Positions 43,977 to 51,894 of a stretch of DNA of 64,000 nucleotides are shown piece after piece. The position numbers and the translations under genes were made by a program. Each line of letters begins with the position of its first letter. Position 1 is the first letter of the stretch. The DNA is from Spirulina subsalsa PCC 9445 (GTDB taxonomy: Bacteria; Cyanobacteriota; Cyanobacteriia; Cyanobacteriales; Spirulinaceae). The stretch lies in assembly GCF_000314005.1 (NCBI RefSeq), contig NZ_JH980292.1:4933894-4997893 (forward strand), given 5' to 3'. The notes beneath the pieces were generated by a model. The model was not told where the DNA came from and did not search any database. It saw nothing but the letters and a program-made list of their open reading frames with translations.

Positions 43977-45020
43977 ATGTTAGAACAATTAGAACAATTT
44001 GCTAGTGATAATTACTCCGGGATGTGTCCCGAAGTATTAGACGCTTTAATGAGTGCTAATCAAGGGAGTTCTCCTGCCTACGGGAATGATCAATGGACAG
44101 AAAAAGCCGCTAATGCCTTTCGAGAACTCTTTGAGATTGATTGTGAAGTGTTTTTTGTCTTTAATGGAACAGCTGCTAATTCCTTAGCTTTGGCCGCTTT
44201 ATGTCAATCCTATCATAGTGTGATTGCCCACGAAGTCGCTCACATAGAAACCGACGAATGCGGCGCGCCAGAATTTTTTTCTAACGGTTCTAAGCTATTA
44301 TTAAGTTCGGGAGAAAACGGCAAATTAACCCCAGAAGGCATTGCCAAAATTGTCACCAAACGGCAGGATATTCACTTTCCTAAACCCAAAGTCATTAGTT
44401 TAACCCAAGCTACAGAAGTGGGAACAGTCTATCAAATTGAAGAACTACAAGCCATTAAAGCCGTTGCCGATCAATATCAGTTAAAAATTCACATGGACGG
44501 GGCAAGATTTGCCAATGCCGTCGTCTCACTCGGCAAAAGTCCAGCCGAAATCACTTGGCGTTCTGGGGTAGATGTTTTATGTTTTAGCGGCACAAAAAAC
44601 GGGATGGCAATGGGAGAATCTGTAATATTTTTTGATAGAACATTGGCGGAAGATTTTGCTTATCGGTGTAAACAAGCGGGACAATTAGCCTCGAAAATGC
44701 GCTTTATTGCTGCTCCTTGGTTAGGATTATTAAATCGGGACACATGGCTTAAAAATGCCCGTCATGCCAATGAGTGCGCCGCTTATTTAGCCTCACAATT
44801 AGCCGCTATTCCTGAGTTAACATTAATGTTTCCCACAGAAGTTAATGGGGTATTTGTCGAGATGCCAGAAGGACTGATTCAGGCACTACGCGAGAAAGGT
44901 TGGTTGTTCTATAATTTTATCGGCGTGGGGGGCATTCGTTTAATGTGTAGTTGGGCAACAACTCGAAAACGGATTGATGAATTGGTTGCCGATATAAAAT
45001 CTGCTATCATCTCGCTTTAA
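43977..45020 (+). CDS. ltaE: Low-specificity L-threonine aldolase
   Basis: PLP enzyme of fold type I (347 aa) cleaving threonine/allo-threonine to glycine and acetaldehyde. It contains SDNYSGMCPEVLDALM (N-terminus), FVFNGTAANSLALAAL, the PLP-phosphate/His region IAHEVAHIETDECGAPEFF, HMDGARFANAVVSLGKS (Asp contacting the pyridine N), and the Schiff-base Lys in LCFSGTKNGMAMGESVIFF. Complete and of normal length. Divergent from the MTHFS gene. Confidence 0.93.
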   Translation: MLEQLEQFASDNYSGMCPEVLDALMSANQGSSPAYGNDQWTEKAANAFRELFEIDCEVFFVFNGTAANSLALAALCQSYHSVIAHEVAHIETDECGAPEFFSNGSKLLLSSGENGKLTPEGIAKIVTKRQDIHFPKPKVISLTQATEVGTVYQIEELQAIKAVADQYQLKIHMDGARFANAVVSLGKSPAEITWRSGVDVLCFSGTKNGMAMGESVIFFDRTLAEDFAYRCKQAGQLASKMRFIAAPWLGLLNRDTWLKNARHANECAAYLASQLAAIPELTLMFPTEVNGVFVEMPEGLIQALREKGWLFYNFIGVGGIRLMCSWATTRKRIDELVADIKSAIISL

Positions 45021-45072
45021 CCTTTTCCGGTAGACTCCCGATCATTCAATCCACAGTTAAAGATACAATGCT

Positions 45073-46677
45073 TTATTCTAATTCATCTTTGCAAAACCAG
45101 AGATGGAAAAACTCACTATCGATACGAGGTTCATAGGATTGTAAAAATGTTTGACGGAACTCTGGACTAAATAATAGGGCATGGGGGGGATAGTAGTTGA
45201 GTTGGAGAAAAGGCTGAGTTTCTTGTTCCCAATCTTTCGGAATTAACCAAATTTGCGTCCGACAGGAGGCTAAGGCTTCTATGGTGCTATTAGGAATCTC
45301 AAATCCATTTGTTTGCATATCCATTAAAGCCGCACCATCAATTAAAATGGGATTGCCTTGAAAGGGTAACAAAAATCGGTAATTTGTCAAAAAATACTGT
45401 TCATCTGTGGTGTATCCCATTTCAATAGTTTGGTCAGGATACGTCTCTAAAATTAATTCAATATCTCCTGTAATGAGTGAGATATCAAACCGATAAAATC
45501 GGTCAAGTAATACGGCTTTTACCCCGGCATTATTCAAAGAAATTAAAATAAGTGCAAAGCAAAAAATTAGGAACGTAATAGGCTGAGTAAAAATAGATTC
45601 GCCTTCGCTCCATAATTTTTTAACATCAAAGGGATTGTGTTTCTTTAACAACAATAAAAAAGGATAAAGAATCGCCGGAATCAAGGGTATTAAATGATGA
45701 CTACCTGCCCCTCCTTTCGAGGCAATTACAATCGTTCCTGCGGTACTAAACAACAAGAAATAAAGATAATATTGAATGTCTTTGAGGGTTTGATGAAACA
45801 GTTTTTTGTTGTGTATAAATAGACTTGTTCCTAAAATAAGGATTGGCAAGAATAAATAAATTGTTGTTCTGATATTATCGAAAAATAAATTGGCATAAAA
45901 TCCATGATTTGTCGTCACGGTGAGCCATTGGAAATAATTCGTCCAAGAAATTTGGGGATGGAGAAATGGCAGGAAACCGATAATAATTCCGGCGAAGCCT
46001 GAAATTAAACTGATGGTGAGTCCTTGTTGAGTTAAGAATAGCCAATACAGGGGTAAAAAATACAAAACCGCCGTTATTTTGAGGTTGAAGACAATGCCGA
46101 AACAGAGGGACAATAAAATACTGGAATAAATCCGATGATTCTGGAGAACTCCCCATAGTGCTAGGCAGGTAAATAATAAAATGATGGAATCGGAACGGAT
46201 AAAGAAGAAAATATGACCATAAATTGTCCCGAAACACAGAAGAATCACGCTTGTATAAGCTGTAATCCACAAGGCTAGTTTGCGGTTGTGGATTTTTTGA
46301 ATTACAGCGAAGATCAAGATGAAGCTTCCCCCCAAGGCTAAAGTGGTGGGTAATTTCAGCGCCCAGATACTAGGGCCGAGTATTTTCAAAAATGCTCCTG
46401 TGATTATATACAGTAATGGTCCGTAAACAATGGTATATCGTTCCGTATTATCAAACCCATGATAGAGGGGATAATTTTGGTCAAAAAACAACCAAGAAAG
46501 ACTCCCAATTTGTCCCTCTACATGATCCACGATCACTTGACTCAATGTTCGAGAGATGAGCAAGGTCAGAAAAGAACCAAGAATCAAAACTGAGACGGTG
46601 CTGAGAAAAAGATTACTGTAGGTTTTAAACTTATTTTTAGGTTCTAGTTGTGAATCAGAATGTAATGATTGTGGCAA
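45073..46677 (-). CDS. Multi-pass membrane protein, ArnT/GT39-like glycosyltransferase candidate
   Basis: Integral membrane protein of 534 aa with roughly ten or more hydrophobic helices between 25 and 380 and a C-terminal soluble portion (about 395-534). The first loop has VDHVEGQIGSLSWLFFDQNY then YGPLLYIITGAFL, reminiscent of the acidic first periplasmic loop of GT-C lipid-linked sugar transferases. The gene is AT-rich relative to its neighbours. Family assignment is tentative; a transporter or polymerase is possible. Confidence 0.6.
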   Translation of the reverse strand: MPQSLHSDSQLEPKNKFKTYSNLFLSTVSVLILGSFLTLLISRTLSQVIVDHVEGQIGSLSWLFFDQNYPLYHGFDNTERYTIVYGPLLYIITGAFLKILGPSIWALKLPTTLALGGSFILIFAVIQKIHNRKLALWITAYTSVILLCFGTIYGHIFFFIRSDSIILLFTCLALWGVLQNHRIYSSILLSLCFGIVFNLKITAVLYFLPLYWLFLTQQGLTISLISGFAGIIIGFLPFLHPQISWTNYFQWLTVTTNHGFYANLFFDNIRTTIYLFLPILILGTSLFIHNKKLFHQTLKDIQYYLYFLLFSTAGTIVIASKGGAGSHHLIPLIPAILYPFLLLLKKHNPFDVKKLWSEGESIFTQPITFLIFCFALILISLNNAGVKAVLLDRFYRFDISLITGDIELILETYPDQTIEMGYTTDEQYFLTNYRFLLPFQGNPILIDGAALMDMQTNGFEIPNSTIEALASCRTQIWLIPKDWEQETQPFLQLNYYPPHALLFSPEFRQTFLQSYEPRIDSEFFHLWFCKDELE

Positions 46678-46756
46678 TTGTCTCTATCTCCCTAGTTCCT
46701 GCATAGGGGATATTTGATCCCCCTGTTGAATAGTCTAGCAATTATTATTTTGCATT

Positions 46757-47035
46757 TCAAACAATTTCTTCTAGGGGAATAAAACGTTCTCTGGGGAGTA
46801 GGGCGGGTTTGAAATGAAAGACTAATGTTCCGCGACGATTGCGGGCATTAATGACGACTCCTAACGGCACCCAAGGCACATTTTTATGGACTTGATAGTA
46901 GGTGTAATAAATCACCCGGGCAGCTTCTAATAATTCGGGTTCAATCCAAGTGGCAAGACTAGACTGGCGCTGCATTTCAATGCGGTGTTGTAAGGCCAGA
47001 CGATATTGAGGATCACGCAAATTAAAGGAAACCAT
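46757..47035 (-). CDS. Hypothetical small protein (92 aa)
   Basis: Starts MVSFNLRDPQYRLALQHRIE. Soluble, aromatic- and Arg-rich (YYTYYQVHKNVPWVPLGVVI, RNRRGTLVFHFKPALLPRER). No cysteine motif, signal peptide or membrane span. Coding potential is supported by composition and isolated ORF length; I do not know the family. It lies 92 bases downstream of the ABC ATPase gene on the same strand. Confidence 0.6.
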   Translation of the reverse strand: MVSFNLRDPQYRLALQHRIEMQRQSSLATWIEPELLEAARVIYYTYYQVHKNVPWVPLGVVINARNRRGTLVFHFKPALLPRERFIPLEEIV

Positions 47036-47127
47036 AGAGGGGGACTAAACCGGAGAGGTAAGATCAACCATTAGACTAGCAGGGGAAGGGGTGATTATCT
47101 CATCTGGACTTCCCCTGTGGCTAGTTG

Positions 47128-48111
47128 TCAGCGACTGGTATCAATGCCCCGTTGTTGGAGTTGGTCGAGGAAATAGCTTTCTAGGGTATTTTGTAGGAGG
47201 GTCATGGTGATCAGTTGGGCATCCATGAGTTTTAAGGTGGCGAGGAATTCTTGCGGATTGCCTTGCAGTTGGCCTTGCCATCCGGTTTCGTTGTATTCTA
47301 AGGGGCTAACCCAGCGTTTGAGGATGTCTAGATTGCCGCCGATGCCGCTTACAGTATAGTGGGGGGAACGTCCGAGGAGTTCGTCAAGGGTACCGATGCA
47401 GAGGAGTTCCCCTTGGGCGAGAATGGCGACGCGATCGCAAATCTGCTCAACGTCGGCCAAAATATGGGAGTTGAAAAAGATGGTTTTCTGTTGGGCTTTT
47501 AAGGCGAGAATAATTTCTCGGATGCGATAACGTCCGGTAGGATCTAAACCGGACATGGGTTCGTCTAAAAAGATTAAATCCGGGTCATTGATTAGGGCTT
47601 GGGCTAATCCAATCCGTTGTAACATCCCTTTGGAATATTGCCGTAATTCTTTCTTGCGGGCGGTGCTTTGGGCTAACCCTACCATATCCAATAATTCGGG
47701 GATGCGTTGCTTTTGTTCTTCTAGGGGGATGTTGAATAAATCCCCAGTAAAGCGCAGAAATTCCCATCCGGTGAGATAGTCGTAAAAGTAGGGGTTTTCG
47801 GGTAAATAGCCAATTTGTTCTTTGACGGTGCGATCGCCAATCGGTTTCCCCAACACCCTCGCCCTTCCCCCAGTCCGTCGTACAATCCCCAAGAGAATCT
47901 TTAACAGCGTCGTTTTCCCTGCCCCATTCGGCCCCAACAAACCAAAAGTTTCCCCCTGTTCTACCCGTAGGGTTAAGTTTTGTAACGAGGGGACTTTCTG
48001 ATTCAGCCAAAATCCACTGCGATAAACCTTGCTTAACTCCCACGTCTGGACAGCCGCCATCGGTTCATTGGGTGGATTTTCGGCGATCGCATCCTCAACT
48101 AAAACATCCAT
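47128..48111 (-). CDS. ABC transporter ATP-binding protein
   Basis: ATPase subunit of a drug/gliding/lipid-type exporter (327 aa). Walker A is GLLGPNGAGKTTLLKIL (near 62-78), the Q-loop region GYLPENPYFYDYL, signature ELRQYSKGMLQRIGLAQALI, Walker B DLIFLDEPMSGLDPTGR and switch FFNSHILADVEQICDRVAIL. A C-terminal 75-residue domain is family-typical. ATG 48111 is preferred because the upstream in-frame extension is Cys-rich junk-like sequence without homology. The permease gene is not adjacent. Divergent from petJ. Confidence 0.9.
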   Translation of the reverse strand: MDVLVEDAIAENPPNEPMAAVQTWELSKVYRSGFWLNQKVPSLQNLTLRVEQGETFGLLGPNGAGKTTLLKILLGIVRRTGGRARVLGKPIGDRTVKEQIGYLPENPYFYDYLTGWEFLRFTGDLFNIPLEEQKQRIPELLDMVGLAQSTARKKELRQYSKGMLQRIGLAQALINDPDLIFLDEPMSGLDPTGRYRIREIILALKAQQKTIFFNSHILADVEQICDRVAILAQGELLCIGTLDELLGRSPHYTVSGIGGNLDILKRWVSPLEYNETGWQGQLQGNPQEFLATLKLMDAQLITMTLLQNTLESYFLDQLQQRGIDTSR

Positions 48112-48267
48112 TGTTCGCTCACATCGACAACACTCACCCTTAACATAATGCACCCTTGCGCCCAAAATTCCCAACTTCGACCAGTTGTCTTTTGACAAAA
48201 CCCTAACCAACTCTCAACAATGACCTCTAATGCTCAACCATAGCTGTATTGAGAGGAGATCCATTCC

Positions 48268-48603
48268 ATGAGAACATTCCGTTGGGTGATTGTCCTATTA
48301 TTGGCCATCACCACCTTATCCTTTGCCCATCCTGCCCTCGCCCAAGGCAATCCCGCCAACGGTGCAGGCCTCTTCCAGGCCAACTGTGCCGCTTGTCACC
48401 TTGGAGGAAAAAACGTCGTCAATCCCGCCAAAACCCTGCAAAAATCCGATCTCGAAAAATATGGGATGTTATCCTTAGAAGCCATTAAAACCCAAATCAC
48501 CAAAGGTAAAGCGGCAATGCCTGCCTTCCTCGGCAAACTCAACGAACAACAAATTGAAGATGTCGCCGCCTACGTTTTAGCACAAGCCGAAAAAGGCTGG
48601 TAA
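48268..48603 (+). CDS. petJ: Cytochrome c6 precursor
   Basis: Lumenal/periplasmic c-type cytochrome carrying electrons from cytochrome b6f to photosystem I or terminal oxidase. A 25-residue signal peptide ([22 protein letters not shown]) precedes a mature 86-aa domain. The haem motif is CAACH (residues 40-44), and the axial Met is in [11 protein letters not shown]. The C-terminal [15 protein letters not shown] is characteristic. A strong terminator follows, so it is monocistronic. It is usually induced under copper limitation in species with plastocyanin; no such site is identified here. Confidence 0.97.
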   Translation: MRTFRWVIVLLLAITTLSFAHPALAQGNPANGAGLFQANCAACHLGGKNVVNPAKTLQKSDLEKYGMLSLEAIKTQITKGKAAMPAFLGKLNEQQIEDVAAYVLAQAEKGW

Positions 48604-48640
48604 CTTCCCCGATTTTCTACAAGTGTCGTTAGGATTCACA

Positions 48641-48666
48641 AGACAGGGAACCCCCTGTCTTTTTTT
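48641..48666 (+). terminator. Rho-independent terminator of petJ
   Basis: Perfect 8-bp stem AGACAGGG / CCCTGTCT with loop AACC, followed by TTTTTT. Confidence 0.9.
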
Positions 48667-48837
48667 GCCTGAACCATGATACTAGCTACCCGAAGAAACA
48701 ATTGCTATCCGTGATCAGTAATCAGTAAAGTCTCGCCATGACTTCGGGCTATTCCCCGCCCACTTTCCTCAAACCATGATACATTATCAAGAGAGCGCAA
48801 TGCTTGCCCCATCTTATCTTAATTCCCCTTAAAAACT

Positions 48838-49011
48838 ATGGATCGAGGTAAAATTTTAGCCATTATTACCGGAGCAATTTCCATCTTTTTAGCCGTGATT
48901 TACTTAATCCTAGTCCAATTTTTAGATATGCGTGGAGAAATGATTCCCGCCCCCATTGATTTATCCCAAAATTTAAGCACTACCCTGAACTGCCTTCTTT
49001 TGGCTATTTGA
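48838..49011 (+). CDS. Small single-span membrane protein (57 aa)
   Basis: ATG at 48838 and TGA at 49009-49011. The product starts MDRGKILAIITGAISIFLAV, with one long hydrophobic helix (about 6-29, to YLILVQFLD), then MRGEMIPAPIDLSQ and a short tail ending LLLAI. I recall similar short cyanobacterial proteins with an MDRGK...LVQ.LD.RG pattern but no known function. The last dozen codons look less conserved than the rest. It sits between petJ and a panE-like gene on the same strand. Confidence 0.6.
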   Translation: MDRGKILAIITGAISIFLAVIYLILVQFLDMRGEMIPAPIDLSQNLSTTLNCLLLAI

Positions 49012-49048
49012 TATCATGGATAGTTTATATGATTTTCAGGCTTAATTT

Positions 49049-49990
49049 ATGGCAAAACGTAGCTATGCAATCATCGGAACCGGGGCAATCGGTGGCTATT
49101 ATGGCGCTTGTTTACAACAGGCTGGTTTTCCCGTGCATTTTCTCGTCCGTAGTGATTATGAAACCATCCAACAACAAGGCTTAATCATAGAATCCATCTA
49201 TGGTGACTTTACCTTACCCCAAGTCAACGCCTATCGTCACCCCCCAGAAATTCCCCCCTGTGATGTGGTAATTATTGCCCTAAAAAGCACACAAAACCAG
49301 TGTTTAACGGCTATTTTACCCCAAGTTATTCACCCCAAAACCGTTGTAATTCTCCTGCAAAATGGCTTAGGTTTTGAAGAACAAATTCAGCCCTTGATTC
49401 CAGAGAACATTCTTCTAGCAGGACTCGCCTTTATTTGTTGTAACAGAATTGCACCCGGTCACATTCGCCATTTAGACTATCAAGCCATTAAACTTGCCCA
49501 ATATGCCCCCCACTATGAACCCTGTGGTATTACCCCGACTCTAGAACAAATTTGTGCGGACTTCACTGAGGCAAAAGTAGAAATTCTACTCGGAGAAGAC
49601 CTCTTACAAAGTCGTTGGGAAAAATTAGTCTGGAATATTCCCTATAACAGTTTATCGGTCATTTTAGACGCAAAACCCGATGAAATCATGAACCATACTG
49701 CTACTCGGGAATTAGCAGAAAAAATTATGCGAGAAGTGCAACAGGGGGCGAGAAGTTGTCATCGAGAGGTAACAGATAGTTTTGTGGAAATGATGTTAGA
49801 TCATACTGTCAAAATGCAGCCCTATCTAACCAGTATGAAACTGGATTTTGATCATCAACGTCCTTTAGAATTAGAAGCCATTTTAGGCAATCCTTTGAGA
49901 ATGAGTCGTCAGCATGGAGTAGATTTACCAAAAATCGCCATGCTTTATCAACAATTACAATTCTTAGATTATCGTAATTTAAATTCTTAA
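49049..49990 (+). CDS. 2-dehydropantoate 2-reductase-family protein
   Basis: NADPH-dependent ketopantoate reductase family (PanE/ApbA), 313 aa, for pantothenate/CoA synthesis if orthologous. The Rossmann motif is YAIIGTGAIGGYYGACLQQ (residues 6-24). KSTQNQ near 77 and LQNGLGFEEQI contain conserved Lys and Asn, the catalytic-type Lys is in SRWEKLVWNIPYNSLS (about 188-203), and the C-terminal ELEAILGNPLRMSRQHGVD is typical. Several PanE paralogues with other substrates exist, so the exact reaction is uncertain. Confidence 0.88.
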   Translation: MAKRSYAIIGTGAIGGYYGACLQQAGFPVHFLVRSDYETIQQQGLIIESIYGDFTLPQVNAYRHPPEIPPCDVVIIALKSTQNQCLTAILPQVIHPKTVVILLQNGLGFEEQIQPLIPENILLAGLAFICCNRIAPGHIRHLDYQAIKLAQYAPHYEPCGITPTLEQICADFTEAKVEILLGEDLLQSRWEKLVWNIPYNSLSVILDAKPDEIMNHTATRELAEKIMREVQQGARSCHREVTDSFVEMMLDHTVKMQPYLTSMKLDFDHQRPLELEAILGNPLRMSRQHGVDLPKIAMLYQQLQFLDYRNLNS

Positions 49991-50053
49991 AACTTCACAA
50001 ATCTTGAGCGGTCATTGTCCCCACAGATTTGTTAGATTGGGGATGGTGAACCC

Positions 50054-50668
50054 ATGAGAGTTAAAGCCATGAACACCCCTCAGAAAATTGTTGGTATTAT
50101 TGGTAGTTATCGCAAACACGGTGTTATTGATTCCTTGGTGACAGAAATCTTGGATGAAGCGGCAAAACAAGGGGCAGAAACTCATAAGATTTATTTAACC
50201 GATTACCACTTAGAATTCTGTACAAACTGCCGCTCTTGTTTACAACAACCGGGGCCAGAACGGGGAAAATGTGTGTTAAAAGATGACATGGAGAGTATAC
50301 TGGATGAACTGGATCAAGCGGATGGGTTTGTGTTAGGATCTCCTGTGAATTTTGGTAACGTTACGGCCATTACGCGGTTATTTTTAGAGCGCTGTGTTTG
50401 TTATGGGTATTGGCCTTGGGGAGAGGGTCCCAAAACGCGACACCAGAAACCGACGAAAAAAGCGATTCTCGTCTCTGCGAGTGGTTGTCCTGCGTTACTG
50501 GCTCGGTTTTTCCTGGGGGCAATTGATGGGTTAAAACGATTAGCAACCATGCTTAAAGCGCGTCCGGTAGGTGTGTTACGAGTGGGGGGTGTGGTGAATC
50601 AAAAAACAGAATTGTCCGGGCAAACCCTGCGTCATGCCAGAAGGTTAGCCCATCGATTAAGCGGTTAA
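50054..50668 (+). CDS. Flavodoxin-fold NAD(P)H-dependent FMN reductase-like protein
   Basis: Flavoprotein of about 200 aa with an FMN phosphate loop GIIGSYRKHGVIDSL (near the N-terminus), DQADGFVLGSPVNFGNVTAI (isoalloxazine-binding) and VSASGCPALLARFF. A cysteine cluster FCTNCRSCLQQPG...KC (about 56-75) resembles the Fe-S site of iron-sulfur flavoproteins. Starts at 50054 and 50069 are both possible. Likely an electron-transfer or reductase role; substrate is not predictable. Confidence 0.85.
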   Translation: MRVKAMNTPQKIVGIIGSYRKHGVIDSLVTEILDEAAKQGAETHKIYLTDYHLEFCTNCRSCLQQPGPERGKCVLKDDMESILDELDQADGFVLGSPVNFGNVTAITRLFLERCVCYGYWPWGEGPKTRHQKPTKKAILVSASGCPALLARFFLGAIDGLKRLATMLKARPVGVLRVGGVVNQKTELSGQTLRHARRLAHRLSG

Positions 50669-50680
50669 TTCAATTGTTAG

Positions 50681-50725
50681 TACTGCCCAAAACCAAAGTT
50701 GTCCTAATCGGGAAAAAATCGACCT
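50681..50725. repeat. Direct repeat A flanking the Rpn-type gene
   Basis: 45 bases beginning ACTGCCCAAAACCAAAGTTG. Repeated in the same orientation at 51727-51770, with the first 23 bases identical. The two copies bracket the gene at 50729-51679. Confidence 0.85.
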
Positions 50726-50728
50726 TGT

Positions 50729-51679
50729 TTAAGAACCAAATCGTTCGAGTAATTCCTCCCGGGATAAGGTTAAAAGCAAAGGGATAAATTTTTGAGAGGG
50801 GAGGGAGATGATGGAGTCAATAATGGTTCTTAGTTGAGGGTCAATAGAGTTAAAACGGGTCTGTAATAAGCTCTCTGCTGTTGCTCGTCGTTCTTGTTGA
50901 GTTCCTTGTTCTAGACCCTGTTCTAGACCTTGTTCTAGGCCTTGTTCTAAGCCTTGTGCTAGACCCTGTTCAACCCCTCGTTGAGTCGCTTCTTCCAATC
51001 GTTGTAAATAGATGGGTGATAACTGCATAATTAGTTCCTCCTCCTCTGTTTCTAGCGGTTGCTCTTGCGCCCTACGCATTTCTAACTGGGCTAACAGGTT
51101 ATACACCAATTCTAAAGTATTTTCTCGATGAGGATGGTCTGATGGCATCCTCTGTAATTCCTCTATGGCTTGTTGTTGCACTCTTCCCTTGCCTAATATC
51201 CTTAACCAGAGGGTTTCTGGGGTCACAGGTAACTGATGAATGACAATGATTCCTGTGTGCAGGATGAAGGGCAATTGATAAATCCCCGATATCCCATTTT
51301 CCTCCCCTAGGGCGGCACAATCTTCTAGGATGGCACTGGACGCTGTGGGGGTTAGTATCCAAAGATAAGGCAGTTCGTTTTCTGGCCAAGAACGATTTTC
51401 TCGTAAGAGTCCTTCCTGAAGGGTGAACAGTTTATTGACACAACTGCGGATGTTTTGTCGGGTAACGGGATTGCGGAAGGGTTCAAATAAAGCCGAATGG
51501 TTGACTAAACGCCCCAATAGACCCAGATGGTGGGCAGTGGTGGCAGTCCGGGGAATAAACCAAACATCGATATAACGGATTTCTGAGGAAAGGGGGTGTT
51601 CGGTCTGGACTTCTCCGAGGGGGGAGAGGAGTTCGGTTAAGTAGTTTTTGGCGAAGTCGTCGTGAGGGAAACGGGTCAC
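50729..51679 (-). CDS. Rpn-like PD-(D/E)XK nuclease / DUF4351-type protein
   Basis: Protein of 316 aa resembling the recombination-promoting nuclease/putative transposase families abundant in cyanobacteria. The N-terminal nuclease-like fold has EVQTEHPLSSEIRYIDVWFI (Asp and Glu of a PD-(D/E)XK core), and a central helical region follows. A Gln/Glu/Leu repeat (EQGLEQGLEQGLEQGLEQG, about 235-255) comes from 12-base DNA repeats at about 50903-50970. The C-terminal LPLLLTLSREELLERFGS-type end fits DUF4351-like helices. Flanked by 45-base direct repeats, so it may move as a cassette. Confidence 0.75.
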   Translation of the reverse strand: MTRFPHDDFAKNYLTELLSPLGEVQTEHPLSSEIRYIDVWFIPRTATTAHHLGLLGRLVNHSALFEPFRNPVTRQNIRSCVNKLFTLQEGLLRENRSWPENELPYLWILTPTASSAILEDCAALGEENGISGIYQLPFILHTGIIVIHQLPVTPETLWLRILGKGRVQQQAIEELQRMPSDHPHRENTLELVYNLLAQLEMRRAQEQPLETEEEELIMQLSPIYLQRLEEATQRGVEQGLAQGLEQGLEQGLEQGLEQGTQQERRATAESLLQTRFNSIDPQLRTIIDSIISLPSQKFIPLLLTLSREELLERFGS

Positions 51680-51726
51680 AGGTTGGGCTGGGGATGGAGG
51701 GGTTTGGGCTTATTGTATCCTCTAGG

Positions 51727-51770
51727 ACTGCCCAAAACCAAAGTTGTCCCAATGGGGGAAAAATCGACTT
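51727..51770. repeat. Direct repeat B flanking the Rpn-type gene
   Basis: Second copy of the repeat at 50681-50725, with CCCAATGGGGG in place of CCTAATCGGGA. It lies 47 bases upstream of the gene start. Confidence 0.85.
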
Positions 51771-51894
51771 ACAAAGGAGTCCCATTTTGAATGGACTCCG
51801 AATCTAGGGGACTGTGGATCTACGAAAAAGCACCAAAACGTTAGAAAATTTTAACTAATGGTCTGATGACTTCTAAGAAAAAACTCAAAATACT

